This document shows, in pieces, positions 1 to 14,300 of a stretch of DNA of 64,000 nucleotides. The stretch comes from Arcuatula senhousia. Taxonomy: Eukaryota; Mollusca; Bivalvia; Mytilida; Mytilidae. The DNA is taken from assembly GCA_963971305.1 (NCBI GenBank), contig CAXARO010000948.1, positions 29,273 through 93,272 of the forward strand. The letters are read 5' to 3'. Within the stretch, counting starts at the first letter, position 1. Every line of letters begins with the position of its first letter. A model generated the notes under the pieces. It ran no database searches. It was not told the DNA's origin and saw only the letters and a list, made by a program, of their open reading frames with translations. Both the position numbers and the translations under genes were made by a program.

Positions 1-22
1 AGTTTTTGGTCTCGCGCTATAA

Positions 23-58
23 TAAGCGCTACACGCTCCATTTAGCGCTTACTTTTTT
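23..58 (+). other. Half-B stem-loop followed by T6 (in every unit)
   Basis: TAAGCGCT (23-30) pairs perfectly with AGCGCTTA (44-51) around a 13-nt loop. One C and then TTTTTT (53-58) follow, just before the next half begins. It is the positional counterpart of the half-A hairpin, so hairpin plus T6 is conserved in both halves although the stem sequences differ. Confidence 0.75.
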
Positions 59-231
59 GCGCAACATGTCTACTTGAAGAACATACTTTGTTTTGCTAAA
101 TACTTCTTATAGTTTTAATCTGGTACACAATACCGCACGAACAATAGATTTTTTCAGGACGCCAATTTTTTGACGTTTTTTCTAAAACCGAATAAAAAAA
201 CTGAAAGATATGGGGATATATTAAAAGGTCA

Positions 232-254
232 TAGGCGCTATGCGCCTATTTTTT
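232..254 (+). other. Half-A stem-loop followed by T6 (in every unit)
   Basis: TAGGCGC-TAT-GCGCCTA (232-248) is a perfect 7-bp stem with a 3-nt loop, followed at once by TTTTTT (249-254). It repeats in every satellite unit. The shape resembles a transcription terminator, and an RNA polymerase III stop needs only a T run. Whether it is transcribed is unknown. Confidence 0.75.
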
Positions 255-368
255 GTTGTAATACCTTGCGCAACATGTCTACTTTTGAATGATACTCTAT
301 TTTAAGAAATACTACTTATAGTTTCACCAGAAAACATCATACCGCCCGAATGGAAGAATTTTCTAGAG

Positions 369-384
369 CGTCAATTTTATGACG
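369..384. other. CGTCA-N6-TGACG inverted repeat in half B
   Basis: CGTCA ATTTTA TGACG is a perfect 5-bp inverted repeat. The matching place in half A (160-175) reads CGCCAATTTTTTGACG, with one mismatch in the arms. TGACG is the CREB/ATF half-site core, but binding is not shown by sequence alone. Confidence 0.55.
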
Positions 385-3300
385 TTTTTCTCGAAAAACA
401 AGTGAAAAACATGTAAGAAAGTTTTTGGTCTCGCGCTATAATAAGCGCTACACGCTCCATTTAGCGCTTACTTTTTTGCGCAACATGTCTACTTGAAGAA
501 CATACTTTGTTTTGCTAAATACTTCTTATAGTTTTAATCTGGTACACAATACCGCACGAACAATAGATTTTTTCAGGACGCCAATTTTTTGACGTTTTTT
601 CTAAAACCGAATAAAAAAAATGAAAGATATGGGGATATATTAAAAGGTCATAGGCGCTATGCGCCTATTTTTTGTTGTAATACCTTGCGCAACATGTCTA
701 CTTTTGAATGATACTCTATTTTAAGAAATACTACTTATAGTTTCACCAGAAAACATCATACCGCCCGAATGGAAGAATTTTCTAGAGCGTCAATTTTATG
801 ACGTTTTTCTCGAAAAACAAGTGAAAAACATGTAAGAAAGTTTTTGGTCTCGCGCTATAATAAGCGCTACACGCTCCATTTAGCGCTTACTTTTTTGCGC
901 AACATGTCTACTTGAAGAACATACTTTGTTTTGCTAAATACTTCTTATAGTTTTAATCTGGTACACAATACCGCACGAACAATAGATTTTTTCAGGACGC
1001 CAATTTTTTGACGTTTTTTCTAAAACCGAATAAAAAAAATGAAAGATATGGGGATATATTAAAAGGTCATAGGCGCTATGCGCCTATTTTTTGTTGTAAT
1101 ACCTTGCGCAACATGTCTACTTTTGAATGATACTCTATTTTAAGAAATACTACTTATAGTTTCACCAGAAAACATCATACCGCCCGAATGGAAGAATTTT
1201 CTAGAGCGTCAATTTTATGACGTTTTTCTCGAAAAACAAGTGAAAAACATGTAAGAAAGTTTTTGGTCTCGCGCTATAATAAGCGCTACACGCTCCATTT
1301 AGCGCTTACTTTTTTGCGCAACATGTCTACTTGAAGAACATACTTTGTTTTGCTAAATACTTCTTATAGTTTTAATCTGGTACACAATACCGCACGAACA
1401 ATAGATTTTTTCAGGACGCCAATTTTTTGACGTTTTTTCTAAAACCGAATAAAAAAACTGAAAGATATGGGGATATATTAAAAGGTCATAGGCGCTATGC
1501 GCCTATTTTTTGTTGTAATACCTTGCGCAACATGTCTACTTTTGAATGATACTCTATTTTAAGAAATACTACTTATAGTTTCACCAGAAAACATCATACC
1601 GCCCGAATGGAAGAATTTTCTAGAGCGTCAATTTTATGACGTTTTTCTCGAAAAACAAGTGAAAAACATGTAAGAAAGTTTTTGGTCTCGCGCTATAATA
1701 AGCGCTACACGCTCCATTTAGCGCTTACTTTTTTGCGCAACATGTCTACTTGAAGAACATACTTTGTTTTGCTAAATACTTCTTATAGTTTTAATCTGGT
1801 ACACAATACCGCACGAACAATAGATTTTTTCAGGACGCCAATTTTTTGACGTTTTTTCTAAAACCGAATAAAAAAAATGAAAGATATGGGGATATATTAA
1901 AAGGTCATAGGCGCTATGCGCCTATTTTTTGTTGTAATACCTTGCGCAACATGTCTACTTTTGAATGATACTCTATTTTAAGAAATACTACTTATAGTTT
2001 CACCAGAAAACATCATACCGCCCGAATGGAAGAATTTTCTAGAGCGTCAATTTTATGACGTTTTTCTCGAAAAACAAGTGAAAAACATGTAAGAAAGTTT
2101 TTGGTCTCGCGCTATAATAAGCGCTACACGCTCCATTTAGCGCTTACTTTTTTGCGCAACATGTCTACTTGAAGAACATACTTTGTTTTGCTAAATACTT
2201 CTTATAGTTTTAATCTGGTACACAATACCGCACGAACAATAGATTTTTTCAGGACGCCAATTTTTTGACGTTTTTTCTAAAACCGAATAAAAAAATGAAA
2301 GATATGGGGATATATTAAAAGGTCATAGGCGCTATGCGCCTATTTTTTGTTGTAATACCTTGCGCAACATGTCTACTTTTGAATGATACTCTATTTTAAG
2401 AAATACTACTTATAGTTTCACCAGAAAACATCATACCGCCCGAATGGAAGAATTTTCTAGAGCGTCAATTTTATGACGTTTTTCTCGAAAAACAAGTGAA
2501 AAACATGTAAGAAAGTTTTTGGTCTCGCGCTATAATAAGCGCTACACGCTCCATTTAGCGCTTACTTTTTTGCGCAACATGTCTACTTGAAGAACATACT
2601 TTGTTTTGCTAAATACTTCTTATAGTTTTAATCTGGTACACAATACCGCACGAACAATAGATTTTTTCAGGACGCCAATTTTTTGACGTTTTTTCTAAAA
2701 CCGAATAAAAAAAATGAAAGATATGGGGATATATTAAAAGGTCATAGGCGCTATGCGCCTATTTTTTGTTGTAATACCTTGCGCAACATGTCTACTTTTG
2801 AATGATACTCTATTTTAAGAAATACTACTTATAGTTTCACCAGAAAACATCATACCGCCCGAATGGAAGAATTTTCTAGAGCGTCAATTTTATGACGTTT
2901 TTCTCGAAAAACAAGTGAAAAACATGTAAGAAAGTTTTTGGTCTCGCGCTATAATAAGCGCTACACGCTCCATTTAGCGCTTACTTTTTTGCGCAACATG
3001 TCTACTTGAAGAACATACTTTGTTTTGCTAAATACTTCTTATAGTTTTAATCTGGTACACAATACCGCACGAACAATAGATTTTTTCAGGACGCCAATTT
3101 TTTGACGTTTTTTCTAAAACCGAATAAAAAAAATGAAAGATATGGGGATATATTAAAAGGTCATAGGCGCTATGCGCCTATTTTTTGTTGTAATACCTTG
3201 CGCAACATGTCTACTTTTGAATGATACTCTATTTTAAGAAATACTACTTATAGTTTCACCAGAAAACATCATACCGCCCGAATGGAAGAATTTTCTAGAG

Positions 3301-6300
3301 CGTCAATTTTATGACGTTTTTCTCGAAAAACAAGTGAAAAACATGTAAGAAAGTTTTTGGTCTCGCGCTATAATAAGCGCTACACGCTCCATTTAGCGCT
3401 TACTTTTTTGCGCAACATGTCTACTTGAAGAACATACTTTGTTTTGCTAAATACTTCTTATAGTTTTAATCTGGTACACAATACCGCACGAACAATAGAT
3501 TTTTTCAGGACGCCAATTTTTTGACGTTTTTTCTAAAACCGAATAAAAAAAATGAAAGATATGGGGATATATTAAAAGGTCATAGGCGCTATGCGCCTAT
3601 TTTTTGTTGTAATACCTTGCGCAACATGTCTACTTTTGAATGATACTCTATTTTAAGAAATACTACTTATAGTTTCACCAGAAAACATCATACCGCCCGA
3701 ATGGAAGAATTTTCTAGAGCGTCAATTTTATGACGTTTTTCTCGAAAAACAAGTGAAAAACATGTAAGAAAGTTTTTGGTCTCGCGCTATAATAAGCGCT
3801 ACACGCTCCATTTAGCGCTTACTTTTTTGCGCAACATGTCTACTTGAAGAACATACTTTGTTTTGCTAAATACTTCTTATAGTTTTAATCTGGTACACAA
3901 TACCGCACGAACAATAGATTTTTTCAGGACGCCAATTTTTTGACGTTTTTTCTAAAACCGAATAAAAAAAATGAAAGATATGGGGATATATTAAAAGGTC
4001 ATAGGCGCTATGCGCCTATTTTTTGTTGTAATACCTTGCGCAACATGTCTACTTTTGAATGATACTCTATTTTAAGAAATACTACTTATAGTTTCACCAG
4101 AAAACATCATACCGCCCGAATGGAAGAATTTTCTAGAGCGTCAATTTTATGACGTTTTTCTCGAAAAACAAGTGAAAAACATGTAAGAAAGTTTTTGGTC
4201 TCGCGCTATAATAAGCGCTACACGCTCCATTTAGCGCTTACTTTTTTGCGCAACATGTCTACTTGAAGAACATACTTTGTTTTGCTAAATACTTCTTATA
4301 GTTTTAATCTGGTACACAATACCGCACGAACAATAGATTTTTTCAGGACGCCAATTTTTTGACGTTTTTTCTAAAACCGAATAAAAAAAATGAAAGATAT
4401 GGGGATATATTAAAAGGTCATAGGCGCTATGCGCCTATTTTTTGTTGTAATACCTTGCGCAACATGTCTACTTTTGAATGATACTCTATTTTAAGAAATA
4501 CTACTTATAGTTTCACCAGAAAACATCATACCGCCCGAATGGAAGAATTTTCTAGAGCGTCAATTTTATGACGTTTTTCTCGAAAAACAAGTGAAAAACA
4601 TGTAAGAAAGTTTTTGGTCTCGCGCTATAATAAGCGCTACACGCTCCATTTAGCGCTTACTTTTTTGCGCAACATGTCTACTTGAAGAACATACTTTGTT
4701 TTGCTAAATACTTCTTATAGTTTTAATCTGGTACACAATACCGCACGAACAATAGATTTTTTCAGGACGCCAATTTTTTGACGTTTTTTCTAAAACCGAA
4801 TAAAAAAAATGAAAGATATGGGGATATATTAAAAGGTCATAGGCGCTATGCGCCTATTTTTTGTTGTAATACCTTGCGCAACATGTCTACTTTTGAATGA
4901 TACTCTATTTTAAGAAATACTACTTATAGTTTCACCAGAAAACATCATACCGCCCGAATGGAAGAATTTTCTAGAGCGTCAATTTTATGACGTTTTTCTC
5001 GAAAAACAAGTGAAAAACATGTAAGAAAGTTTTTGGTCTCGCGCTATAATAAGCGCTACACGCTCCATTTAGCGCTTACTTTTTTGTGCAACATGTCTAC
5101 TTGAAGAACATACTTTGTTTTGCTAAATACTTCTTATAGTTTTAATCTGGTACACAATACCGCACGAACAATAGATTTTTTCAGGACGCCAATTTTTTGA
5201 CGTTTTTTCTAAAACCGAATAAAAAAAATGAAAGATATGGGGATATATTAAAAGGTCATAGGCGCTATGCGCCTATTTTTTGTTGTAATACCTTGCGCAA
5301 CATGTCTACTTTTGAATGATACTCTATTTTAAGAAATACTACTTATAGTTTCACCAGAAAACATCATACCGCCCGAATGGAAGAATTTTCTAGAGCGTCA
5401 ATTTTATGACGTTTTTCTCGAAAAACAAGTGAAAAACATGTAAGAAAGTTTTTGGTCTCGCGCTATAATAAGCGCTACACGCTCCATTTAGCGCTTACTT
5501 TTTTGCGCAACATGTCTACTTGAAGAACATACTTTGTTTTGCTAAATACTTCTTATAGTTTTAATCTGGTACACAATACCGCACGAACAATAGATTTTTT
5601 CAGGACGCCAATTTTTTGACGTTTTTTCTAAAACCGAATAAAAAAACTGAAAGATATGGGGATATATTAAAAGGTCATAGGCGCTATGCGCCTATTTTTT
5701 GTTGTAATACCTTGCGCAACATGTCTACTTTTGAATGATACTCTATTTTAAGAAATACTACTTATAGTTTCACCAGAAAACATCATACCGCCCGAATGGA
5801 AGAATTTTCTAGAGCGTCAATTTTATGACGTTTTTCTCGAAAAACAAGTGAAAAACATGTAAGAAAGTTTTTGGTCTCGCGCTATAATAAGCGCTACACG
5901 CTCCATTTAGCGCTTACTTTTTTGCGCAACATGTCTACTTGAAGAACATACTTTGTTTTGCTAAATACTTCTTATAGTTTTAATCTGGTACACAATACCG
6001 CACGAACAATAGATTTTTTCAGGACGCCAATTTTTTGACGTTTTTTCTAAAACCGAATAAAAAAAATGAAAGATATGGGGATATATTAAAAGGTCATAGG
6101 CGCTATGCGCCTATTTTTTGTTGTAATACCTTGCGCAACATGTCTACTTTTGAATGATACTCTATTTTAAGAAATACTACTTATAGTTTCACCAGAAAAC
6201 ATCATACCGCCCGAATGGAAGAATTTTCTAGAGCGTCAATTTTATGACGTTTTTCTCGAAAAACAAGTGAAAAACATGTAAGAAAGTTTTTGGTCTCGCG

Positions 6301-9300
6301 CTATAATAAGCGCTACACGCTCCATTTAGCGCTTACTTTTTTGCGCAACATGTCTACTTGAAGAACATACTTTGTTTTGCTAAATACTTCTTATAGTTTT
6401 AATCTGGTACACAATACCGCACGAACAATAGATTTTTTCAGGACGCCAATTTTTTGACGTTTTTTCTAAAACCGAATAAAAAAAATGAAAGATATGGGGA
6501 TATATTAAAAGGTCATAGGCGCTATGCGCCTATTTTTTGTTGTAATACCTTGCGCAACATGTCTACTTTTGAATGATACTCTATTTTAAGAAATACTACT
6601 TATAGTTTCACCAGAAAACATCATACCGCCCGAATGGAAGAATTTTCTAGAGCGTCAATTTTATGACGTTTTTCTCGAAAAACAAGTGAAAAACATGTAA
6701 GAAAGTTTTTGGTCTCGCGCTATAATAAGCGCTACACGCTCCATTTAGCGCTTACTTTTTTGCGCAACATGTCTACTTGAAGAACATACTTTGTTTTGCT
6801 AAATACTTCTTATAGTTTTAATCTGGTACACAATACCGCACGAACAATAGATTTTTTCAGGACGCCAATTTTTTGACGTTTTTTCTAAAACCGAATAAAA
6901 AAAATGAAAGATATGGGGATATATTAAAAGGTCATAGGCGCTATGCGCCTATTTTTTGTTGTAATACCTTGCGCAACATGTCTACTTTTGAATGATACTC
7001 TATTTTAAGAAATACTACTTATAGTTTCACCAGAAAACATCATACCGCCCGAATGGAAGAATTTTCTAGAGCGTCAATTTTATGACGTTTTTCTCGAAAA
7101 ACAAGTGAAAAACATGTAAGAAAGTTTTTGGTCTCGCGCTATAATAAGCGCTACACGCTCCATTTAGCGCTTACTTTTTTGCGCAACATGTCTACTTGAA
7201 GAACATACTTTGTTTTGCTAAATACTTCTTATAGTTTTAATCTGGTACACAATACCGCACGAACAATAGATTTTTTCAGGACGCCAATTTTTTGACGTTT
7301 TTTCTAAAACCGAATAAAAAAAATGAAAGATATGGGGATATATTAAAAGGTCATAGGCGCTATGCGCCTATTTTTTGTTGTAATACCTTGCGCAACATGT
7401 CTACTTTTGAATGATACTCTATTTTAAGAAATACTACTTATAGTTTCACCAGAAAACATCATACCGCCCGAATGGAAGAATTTTCTAGAGCGTCAATTTT
7501 ATGACGTTTTTCTCGAAAAACAAGTGAAAAACATGTAAGAAAGTTTTTGGTCTCGCGCTATAATAAGCGCTACACGCTCCATTTAGCGCTTACTTTTTTG
7601 CGCAACATGTCTACTTGAAGAACATACTTTGTTTTGCTAAATACTTCTTATAGTTTTAATCTGGTACACAATACCGCACGAACAATAGATTTTTTCAGGA
7701 CGCCAATTTTTTGACGTTTTTTCTAAAACCGAATAAAAAAAATGAAAGATATGGGGATATATTAAAAGGTCATAGGCGCTATGCGCCTATTTTTTGTTGT
7801 AATACCTTGCGCAACATGTCTACTTTTGAATGATACTCTATTTTAAGAAATACTACTTATAGTTTCACCAGAAAACATCATACCGCCCGAATGGAAGAAT
7901 TTTCTAGAGCGTCAATTTTATGACGTTTTTCTCGAAAAACAAGTGAAAAACATGTAAGAAAGTTTTTGGTCTCGCGCTATAATAAGCGCTACACGCTCCA
8001 TTTAGCGCTTACTTTTTTGCGCAACATGTCTACTTGAAGAACATACTTTGTTTTGCTAAATACTTCTTATAGTTTTAATCTGGTACACAATACCGCACGA
8101 ACAATAGATTTTTTCAGGACGCCAATTTTTTGACGTTTTTTCTAAAACCGAATAAAAAAAATGAAAGATATGGGGATATATTAAAAGGTCATAGGCGCTA
8201 TGCGCCTATTTTTTGTTGTTATACCTTGCGCAACATGTCTACTTTTGAATGATACTCTATTTTAAGAAATACTACTTATAGTTTCACCAGAAAACATCAT
8301 ACCGCCCGAATGGAAGAATTTTCTAGAGCGTCAATTTTATGACGTTTTTCTCGAAAAACAAGTGAAAAACATGTAAGAAAGTTTTTGGTCTCGCGCTATA
8401 ATAAGCGCTACACGCTCCATTTAGCGCTTACTTTTTTGCGCAACATGTCTACTTGAAGAACATACTTTGTTTTGCTAAATACTTCTTATAGTTTTAATCT
8501 GGTACACAATACCGCACGAACAATAGATTTTTTCAGGACGCCAATTTTTTGACGTTTTTTCTAAAACCGAATAAAAAAAATGAAAGATATGGGGATATAT
8601 TAAAAGGTCATAGGCGCTATGCGCCTATTTTTTGTTGTTATACCTTGCGCAACATGTCTACTTTTGAATGATACTCTATTTTAAGAAATACTACTTATAG
8701 TTTCACCAGAAAACATCATACCGCCCGAATGGAAGAATTTTCTAGAGCGTCAATTTTATGACGTTTTTCTCGAAAAACAAGTGAAAAACATGTAAGAAAG
8801 TTTTTGGTCTCGCGCTATAATAAGCGCTACACGCTCCATTTAGCGCTTACTTTTTTGCGCAACATGTCTACTTGAAGAACATACTTTGTTTTGCTAAATA
8901 CTTCTTATAGTTTTAATCTGGTACACAATACCGCACGAACAATAGATTTTTTCAGGACGCCAATTTTTTGACGTTTTTTCTAAAACCGAATAAAAAAAAT
9001 GAAAGATATGGGGATATATTAAAAGGTCATAGGCGCTATGCGCCTATTTTTTGTTGTAATACCTTGCGCAACATGTCTACTTTTGAATGATACTCTATTT
9101 TAAGAAATACTACTTATAGTTTCACCAGAAAACATCATACCGCCCGAATGGAAGAATTTTCTAGAGCGTCAATTTTATGACGTTTTTCTCGAAAAACAAG
9201 TGAAAAACATGTAAGAAAGTTTTTGGTCTCGCGCTATAATAAGCGCTACACGCTCCATTTAGCGCTTACTTTTTTGCGCAACATGTCTACTTGAAGAACA

Positions 9301-11306
9301 TACTTTGTTTTGCTAAATACTTCTTATAGTTTTAATCTGGTACACAATACCGCACGAACAATAGATTTTTTCAGGACGCCAATTTTTTGACGTTTTTTCT
9401 AAAACCGAATAAAAAAAATGAAAGATATGGGGATATATTAAAAGGTCATAGGCGCTATGCGCCTATTTTTTGTTGTAATACCTTGCGCAACATGTCTACT
9501 TTTGAATGATACTCTATTTTAAGAAATACTACTTATAGTTTCACCAGAAAACATCATACCGCCCGAATGGAAGAATTTTCTAGAGCGTCAATTTTATGAC
9601 GTTTTTCTCGAAAAACAAGTGAAAAACATGTAAGAAAGTTTTTGGTCTCGCGCTATAATAAGCGCTACACGCTCCATTTAGCGCTTACTTTTTTGCGCAA
9701 CATGTCTACTTGAAGAACATACTTTGTTTTGCTAAATACTTCTTATAGTTTTAATCTGGTACACAATACCGCACGAACAATAGATTTTTTCAGGACGCCA
9801 ATTTTTTGACGTTTTTTCTAAAACCGAATAAAAAAACTGAAAGATATGGGGATATATTAAAAGGTCATAGGCGCTATGCGCCTATTTTTTGTTGTAATAC
9901 CTTGCGCAACATGTCTACTTTTGAATGATACTCTATTTTAAGAAATACTACTTATAGTTTCACCAGAAAACATCATACCGCCCGAATGGAAGAATTTTCT
10001 AGAGCGTCAATTTTATGACGTTTTTCTCGAAAAACAAGTGAAAAACATGTAAGAAAGTTTTTGGTCTCGAGCTATAATAAGCGCTACACGCTCCATTTAG
10101 CGCTTACTTTTTTGCGCAACATGTCTACTTGAAGAACATACTTTGTTTTGCTAAATACTTCTTATAGTTTTAATCTGGTACACAATACCGCACGAACAAT
10201 AGATTTTTTCAGGACGCCAATTTTTTGACGTTTTTTCTAAAACCGAATAAAAAAAATGAAAGATATGGGGATATATTAAAAGGTCATAGGCGCTATGCGC
10301 CTATTTTTTGTTGTAATACCTTGCGCAACATGTCTACTTTTGAATGATACTCTATTTTAAGAAATACTACTTATAGTTTCACCAGAAAACATCATACCGC
10401 CCGAATGGAAGAATTTTCTAGAGCGTCAATTTTATGACGTTTTTCTCGAAAAACAAGTGAAAAACATGTAAGAAAGTTTTTGGTCTCGCGCTATAATAAG
10501 CGCTACACGCTCCATTTAGCGCTTACTTTTTTGCGCAACATGTCTACTTGAAGAACATACTTTGTTTTGCTAAATACTTCTTATAGTTTTAATCTGGTAC
10601 ACAATACCGCACGAACAATAGATTTTTTCAGGACGCCAATTTTTTGACGTTTTTTCTAAAACCGAATAAAAAAAATGAAAGATATGGGGATATATTAAAA
10701 GGTCATAGGCGCTATGCGCCTATTTTTTGTTGTTATACCTTGCGCAACATGTCTACTTTTGAATGATACTCTATTTTAAGAAATACTACTTATAGTTTCA
10801 CCAGAAAACATCATACCGCCCGAATGGAAGAATTTTCTAGAGCGTCAATTTTATGACGTTTTTCTCGAAAAACAAGTGAAAAACATGTAAGAAAGTTTTT
10901 GGTCTCGCGCTATAATAAGCGCTACACGCTCCATTTAGCGCTTACTTTTTTGCGCAACATGTCTACTTGAAGAACATACTTTGTTTTGCTAAATACTTCT
11001 TATAGTTTTAATCTGGTACACAATACCGCACGAACAATAGATTTTTTCAGGACGCCAATTTTTTGACGTTTTTTCTAAAACCGAATAAAAAAAATGAAAG
11101 ATATGGGGATATATTAAAAGGTCATAGGCGCTATGCGCCTATTTTTTGTTGTTATACCTTGCGCAACATGTCTACTTTTGAATGATACTCTATTTTAAGA
11201 AATACTACTTATAGTTTCACCAGAAAACATCATACCGCCCGAATGGAAGAATTTTCTAGAGCGTCAATTTTATGACGTTTTTCTCGAAAAACAAGTGAAA
11301 AACATG

Positions 11307-11322
11307 TAAGAAAGTAAGAAAG
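11307..11322 (+). repeat. 8-bp tandem duplication inside one satellite unit
   Basis: TAAGAAAG occurs twice in a row (11307-11314, 11315-11322) where other units have it once. It is a marker of a single unit and explains the extra 8 bp in spacing between shared variants on either side. Confidence 0.9.
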
Positions 11323-14300
11323 TTTTTGGTCTCGCGCTATAATAAGCGCTACACGCTCCATTTAGCGCTTACTTTTTTGCGCAACATGTCTACTTGAAGA
11401 ACATACTTTGTTTTGCTAAATACTTCTTATAGTTTTAATCTGGTACACAATACCGCACGAACAATAGATTTTTTCAGGACGCCAATTTTTTGACGTTTTT
11501 TCTAAAACCGAATAAAAAAAATGAAAGATATGGGGATATATTAAAAGGTCATAGGCGCTATGCGCCTATTTTTTGTTGTAATACCTTGCGCAACATGTCT
11601 ACTTTTGAATGATACTCTATTTTAAGAAATACTACTTATAGTTTCACCAGAAAACATCATACCGCCCGAATGGAAGAATTTTCTAGAGCGTCAATTTTAT
11701 GACGTTTTTCTCGAAAAACAAGTGAAAAACATGTAAGAAAGTTTTTGGTCTCGCGCTATAATAAGCGCTACACGCTCCATTTAGCGCTTACTTTTTTGCG
11801 CAACATGTCTACTTGAAGAACATACTTTGTTTTGCTAAATACTTCTTATAGTTTTAATCTGGTACACAATACCGCACGAACAATAGATTTTTTCAGGACG
11901 CCAATTTTTTGACGTTTTTTCTAAAACCGAATAAAAAAAATGAAAGATATGGGGATATATTAAAAGGTCATAGGCGCTATGCGCCTATTTTTTGTTGTAA
12001 TACCTTGCGCAACATGTCTACTTTTGAATGATACTCTATTTTAAGAAATACTACTTATAGTTTCACCAGAAAACATCATACCGCCCGAATGGAAGAATTT
12101 TCTAGAGCGTCAATTTTATGACGTTTTTCTCGAAAAACAAGTGAAAAACATGTAAGAAAGTTTTTGGTCTCGCGCTATAATAAGCGCTACACGCTCCATT
12201 TAGCGCTTACTTTTTTGCGCAACATGTCTACTTGAAGAACATACTTTGTTTTGCTAAATACTTCTTATAGTTTTAATCTGGTACACAATACCGCACGAAC
12301 AATAGATTTTTTCAGGACGCCAATTTTTTGACGTTTTTTCTAAAACCGAATAAAAAAACTGAAAGATATGGGGATATATTAAAAGGTCATAGGCGCTATG
12401 CGCCTATTTTTTGTTGTAATACCTTGCGCAACATGTCTACTTTTGAATGATACTCTATTTTAAGAAATACTACTTATAGTTTCACCAGAAAACATCATAC
12501 CGCCCGAATGGAAGAATTTTCTAGAGCGTCAATTTTATGACGTTTTTCTCGAAAAACAAGTGAAAAACATGTAAGAAAGTTTTTGGTCTCGAGCTATAAT
12601 AAGCGCTACACGCTCCATTTAGCGCTTACTTTTTTGCGCAACATGTCTACTTGAAGAACATACTTTGTTTTGCTAAATACTTCTTATAGTTTTAATCTGG
12701 TACACAATACCGCACGAACAATAGATTTTTTCAGGACGCCAATTTTTTGACGTTTTTTCTAAAACCGAATAAAAAAAATGAAAGATATGGGGATATATTA
12801 AAAGGTCATAGGCGCTATGCGCCTATTTTTTGTTGTAATACCTTGCGCAACATGTCTACTTTTGAATGATACTCTATTTTAAGAAATACTACTTATAGTT
12901 TCACCAGAAAACATCATACCGCCCGAATGGAAGAATTTTCTAGAGCGTCAATTTTATGACGTTTTTCTCGAAAAACAAGTGAAAAACATGTAAGAAAGTT
13001 TTTGGTCTCGCGCTATAATAAGCGCTACACGCTCCATTTAGCGCTTACTTTTTTGCGCAACATGTCTACTTGAAGAACATACTTTGTTTTGCTAAATACT
13101 TCTTATAGTTTTAATCTGGTACACAATACCGCACGAACAATAGATTTTTTCAGGACGCCAATTTTTTGACGTTTTTTCTAAAACCGAATAAAAAAACTGA
13201 AAGATATGGGGATATATTAAAAGGTCATAGGCGCTATGCGCCTATTTTTTGTTGTAATACCTTGCGCAACATGTCTACTTTTGAATGATACTCTATTTTA
13301 AGAAATACTACTTATAGTTTCACCAGAAAACATCATACCGCCCGAATGGAAGAATTTTCTAGAGCGTCAATTTTATGACGTTTTTCTCGAAAAACAAGTG
13401 AAAAACATGTAAGAAAGTTTTTGGTCTCGCGCTATAATAAGCGCTACACGCTCCATTTAGCGCTTACTTTTTTGCGCAACATGTCTACTTGAAGAACATA
13501 CTTTGTTTTGCTAAATACTTCTTATAGTTTTAATCTGGTACACAATACCGCACGAACAATAGATTTTTTCAGGACGCCAATTTTTTGACGTTTTTTCTAA
13601 AACCGAATAAAAAAAATGAAAGGTATGGGGATATATTAAAAGGTCATAGGCGCTATGCGCCTATTTTTTGTTGTAATACCTTGCGCAACATGTCTACTTT
13701 TGAATGATACTCTATTTTAAGAAATACTACTTATAGTTTCACCAGAAAACATCATACCGCCCGAATGGAAGAATTTTCTAGAGCGTCAATTTTATGACGT
13801 TTTTCTCGAAAAACAAGTGAAAAACATGTAAGAAAGTTTTTGGTCTCGCGCTATAATAAGCGCTACACGCTCCATTTAGCGCTTACTTTTTTGCGCAACA
13901 TGTCTACTTGAAGAACATACTTTGTTTTGCTAAATACTTCTTATAGTTTTAATCTGGTACACAATACCGCACGAACAATAGATTTTTTCAGGACGCCAAT
14001 TTTTTGACGTTTTTTCTAAAACCGAATAAAAAAAATGAAAGATATGGGGATATATTAAAAGGTCATAGGCGCTATGCGCCTATTTTTTGTTGTAATACCT
14101 TGCGCAACATGTCTACTTTTGAATGATACTCTATTTTAAGAAATACTACTTATAGTTTCACCAGAAAACATCATACCGCCCGAATGGAAGAATTTTCTAG
14201 AGCGTCAATTTTATGACGTTTTTCTCGAAAAACAAGTGAAAAACATGTAAGAAAGTTTTTGGTCTCGCGCTATAATAAGCGCTACACGCTCCATTTAGCG

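Larger units (their letters stand above)
59..477 (+). repeat. One satellite unit, a dimer of half A (59-267) and half B (268-477)
   Basis: Both halves start with GCGCAACATGTCTACTT. They then share, in the same order, a CTTATAGTTT-type motif, a CATACCGC-type motif followed by CGAA, a CG(C/T)CAATTTT..TGACG inverted repeat, an AAAC/GAAAAA A-rich part and a terminal stem-loop plus T6. Half A is 209 bp and half B is 210 bp. The sequence shows an ancestral unit of about 210 bp that duplicated and diverged, after which the 419-bp dimer became the amplified unit. Confidence 0.9.

Noticed and set aside
15..30. TATAAT-like bacterial promoter and rho-independent terminators in the satellite
   Set aside because: TATAAT and hairpin-T6 would look bacterial, but all genes here are eukaryotic retroelements and no coding sequence follows. 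I keep the hairpins only as structures.
1..480. Hammerhead ribozyme in the satellite
   Set aside because: No CTGANGA core exists in the unit on reading it through, although some animal satellites do encode such ribozymes.
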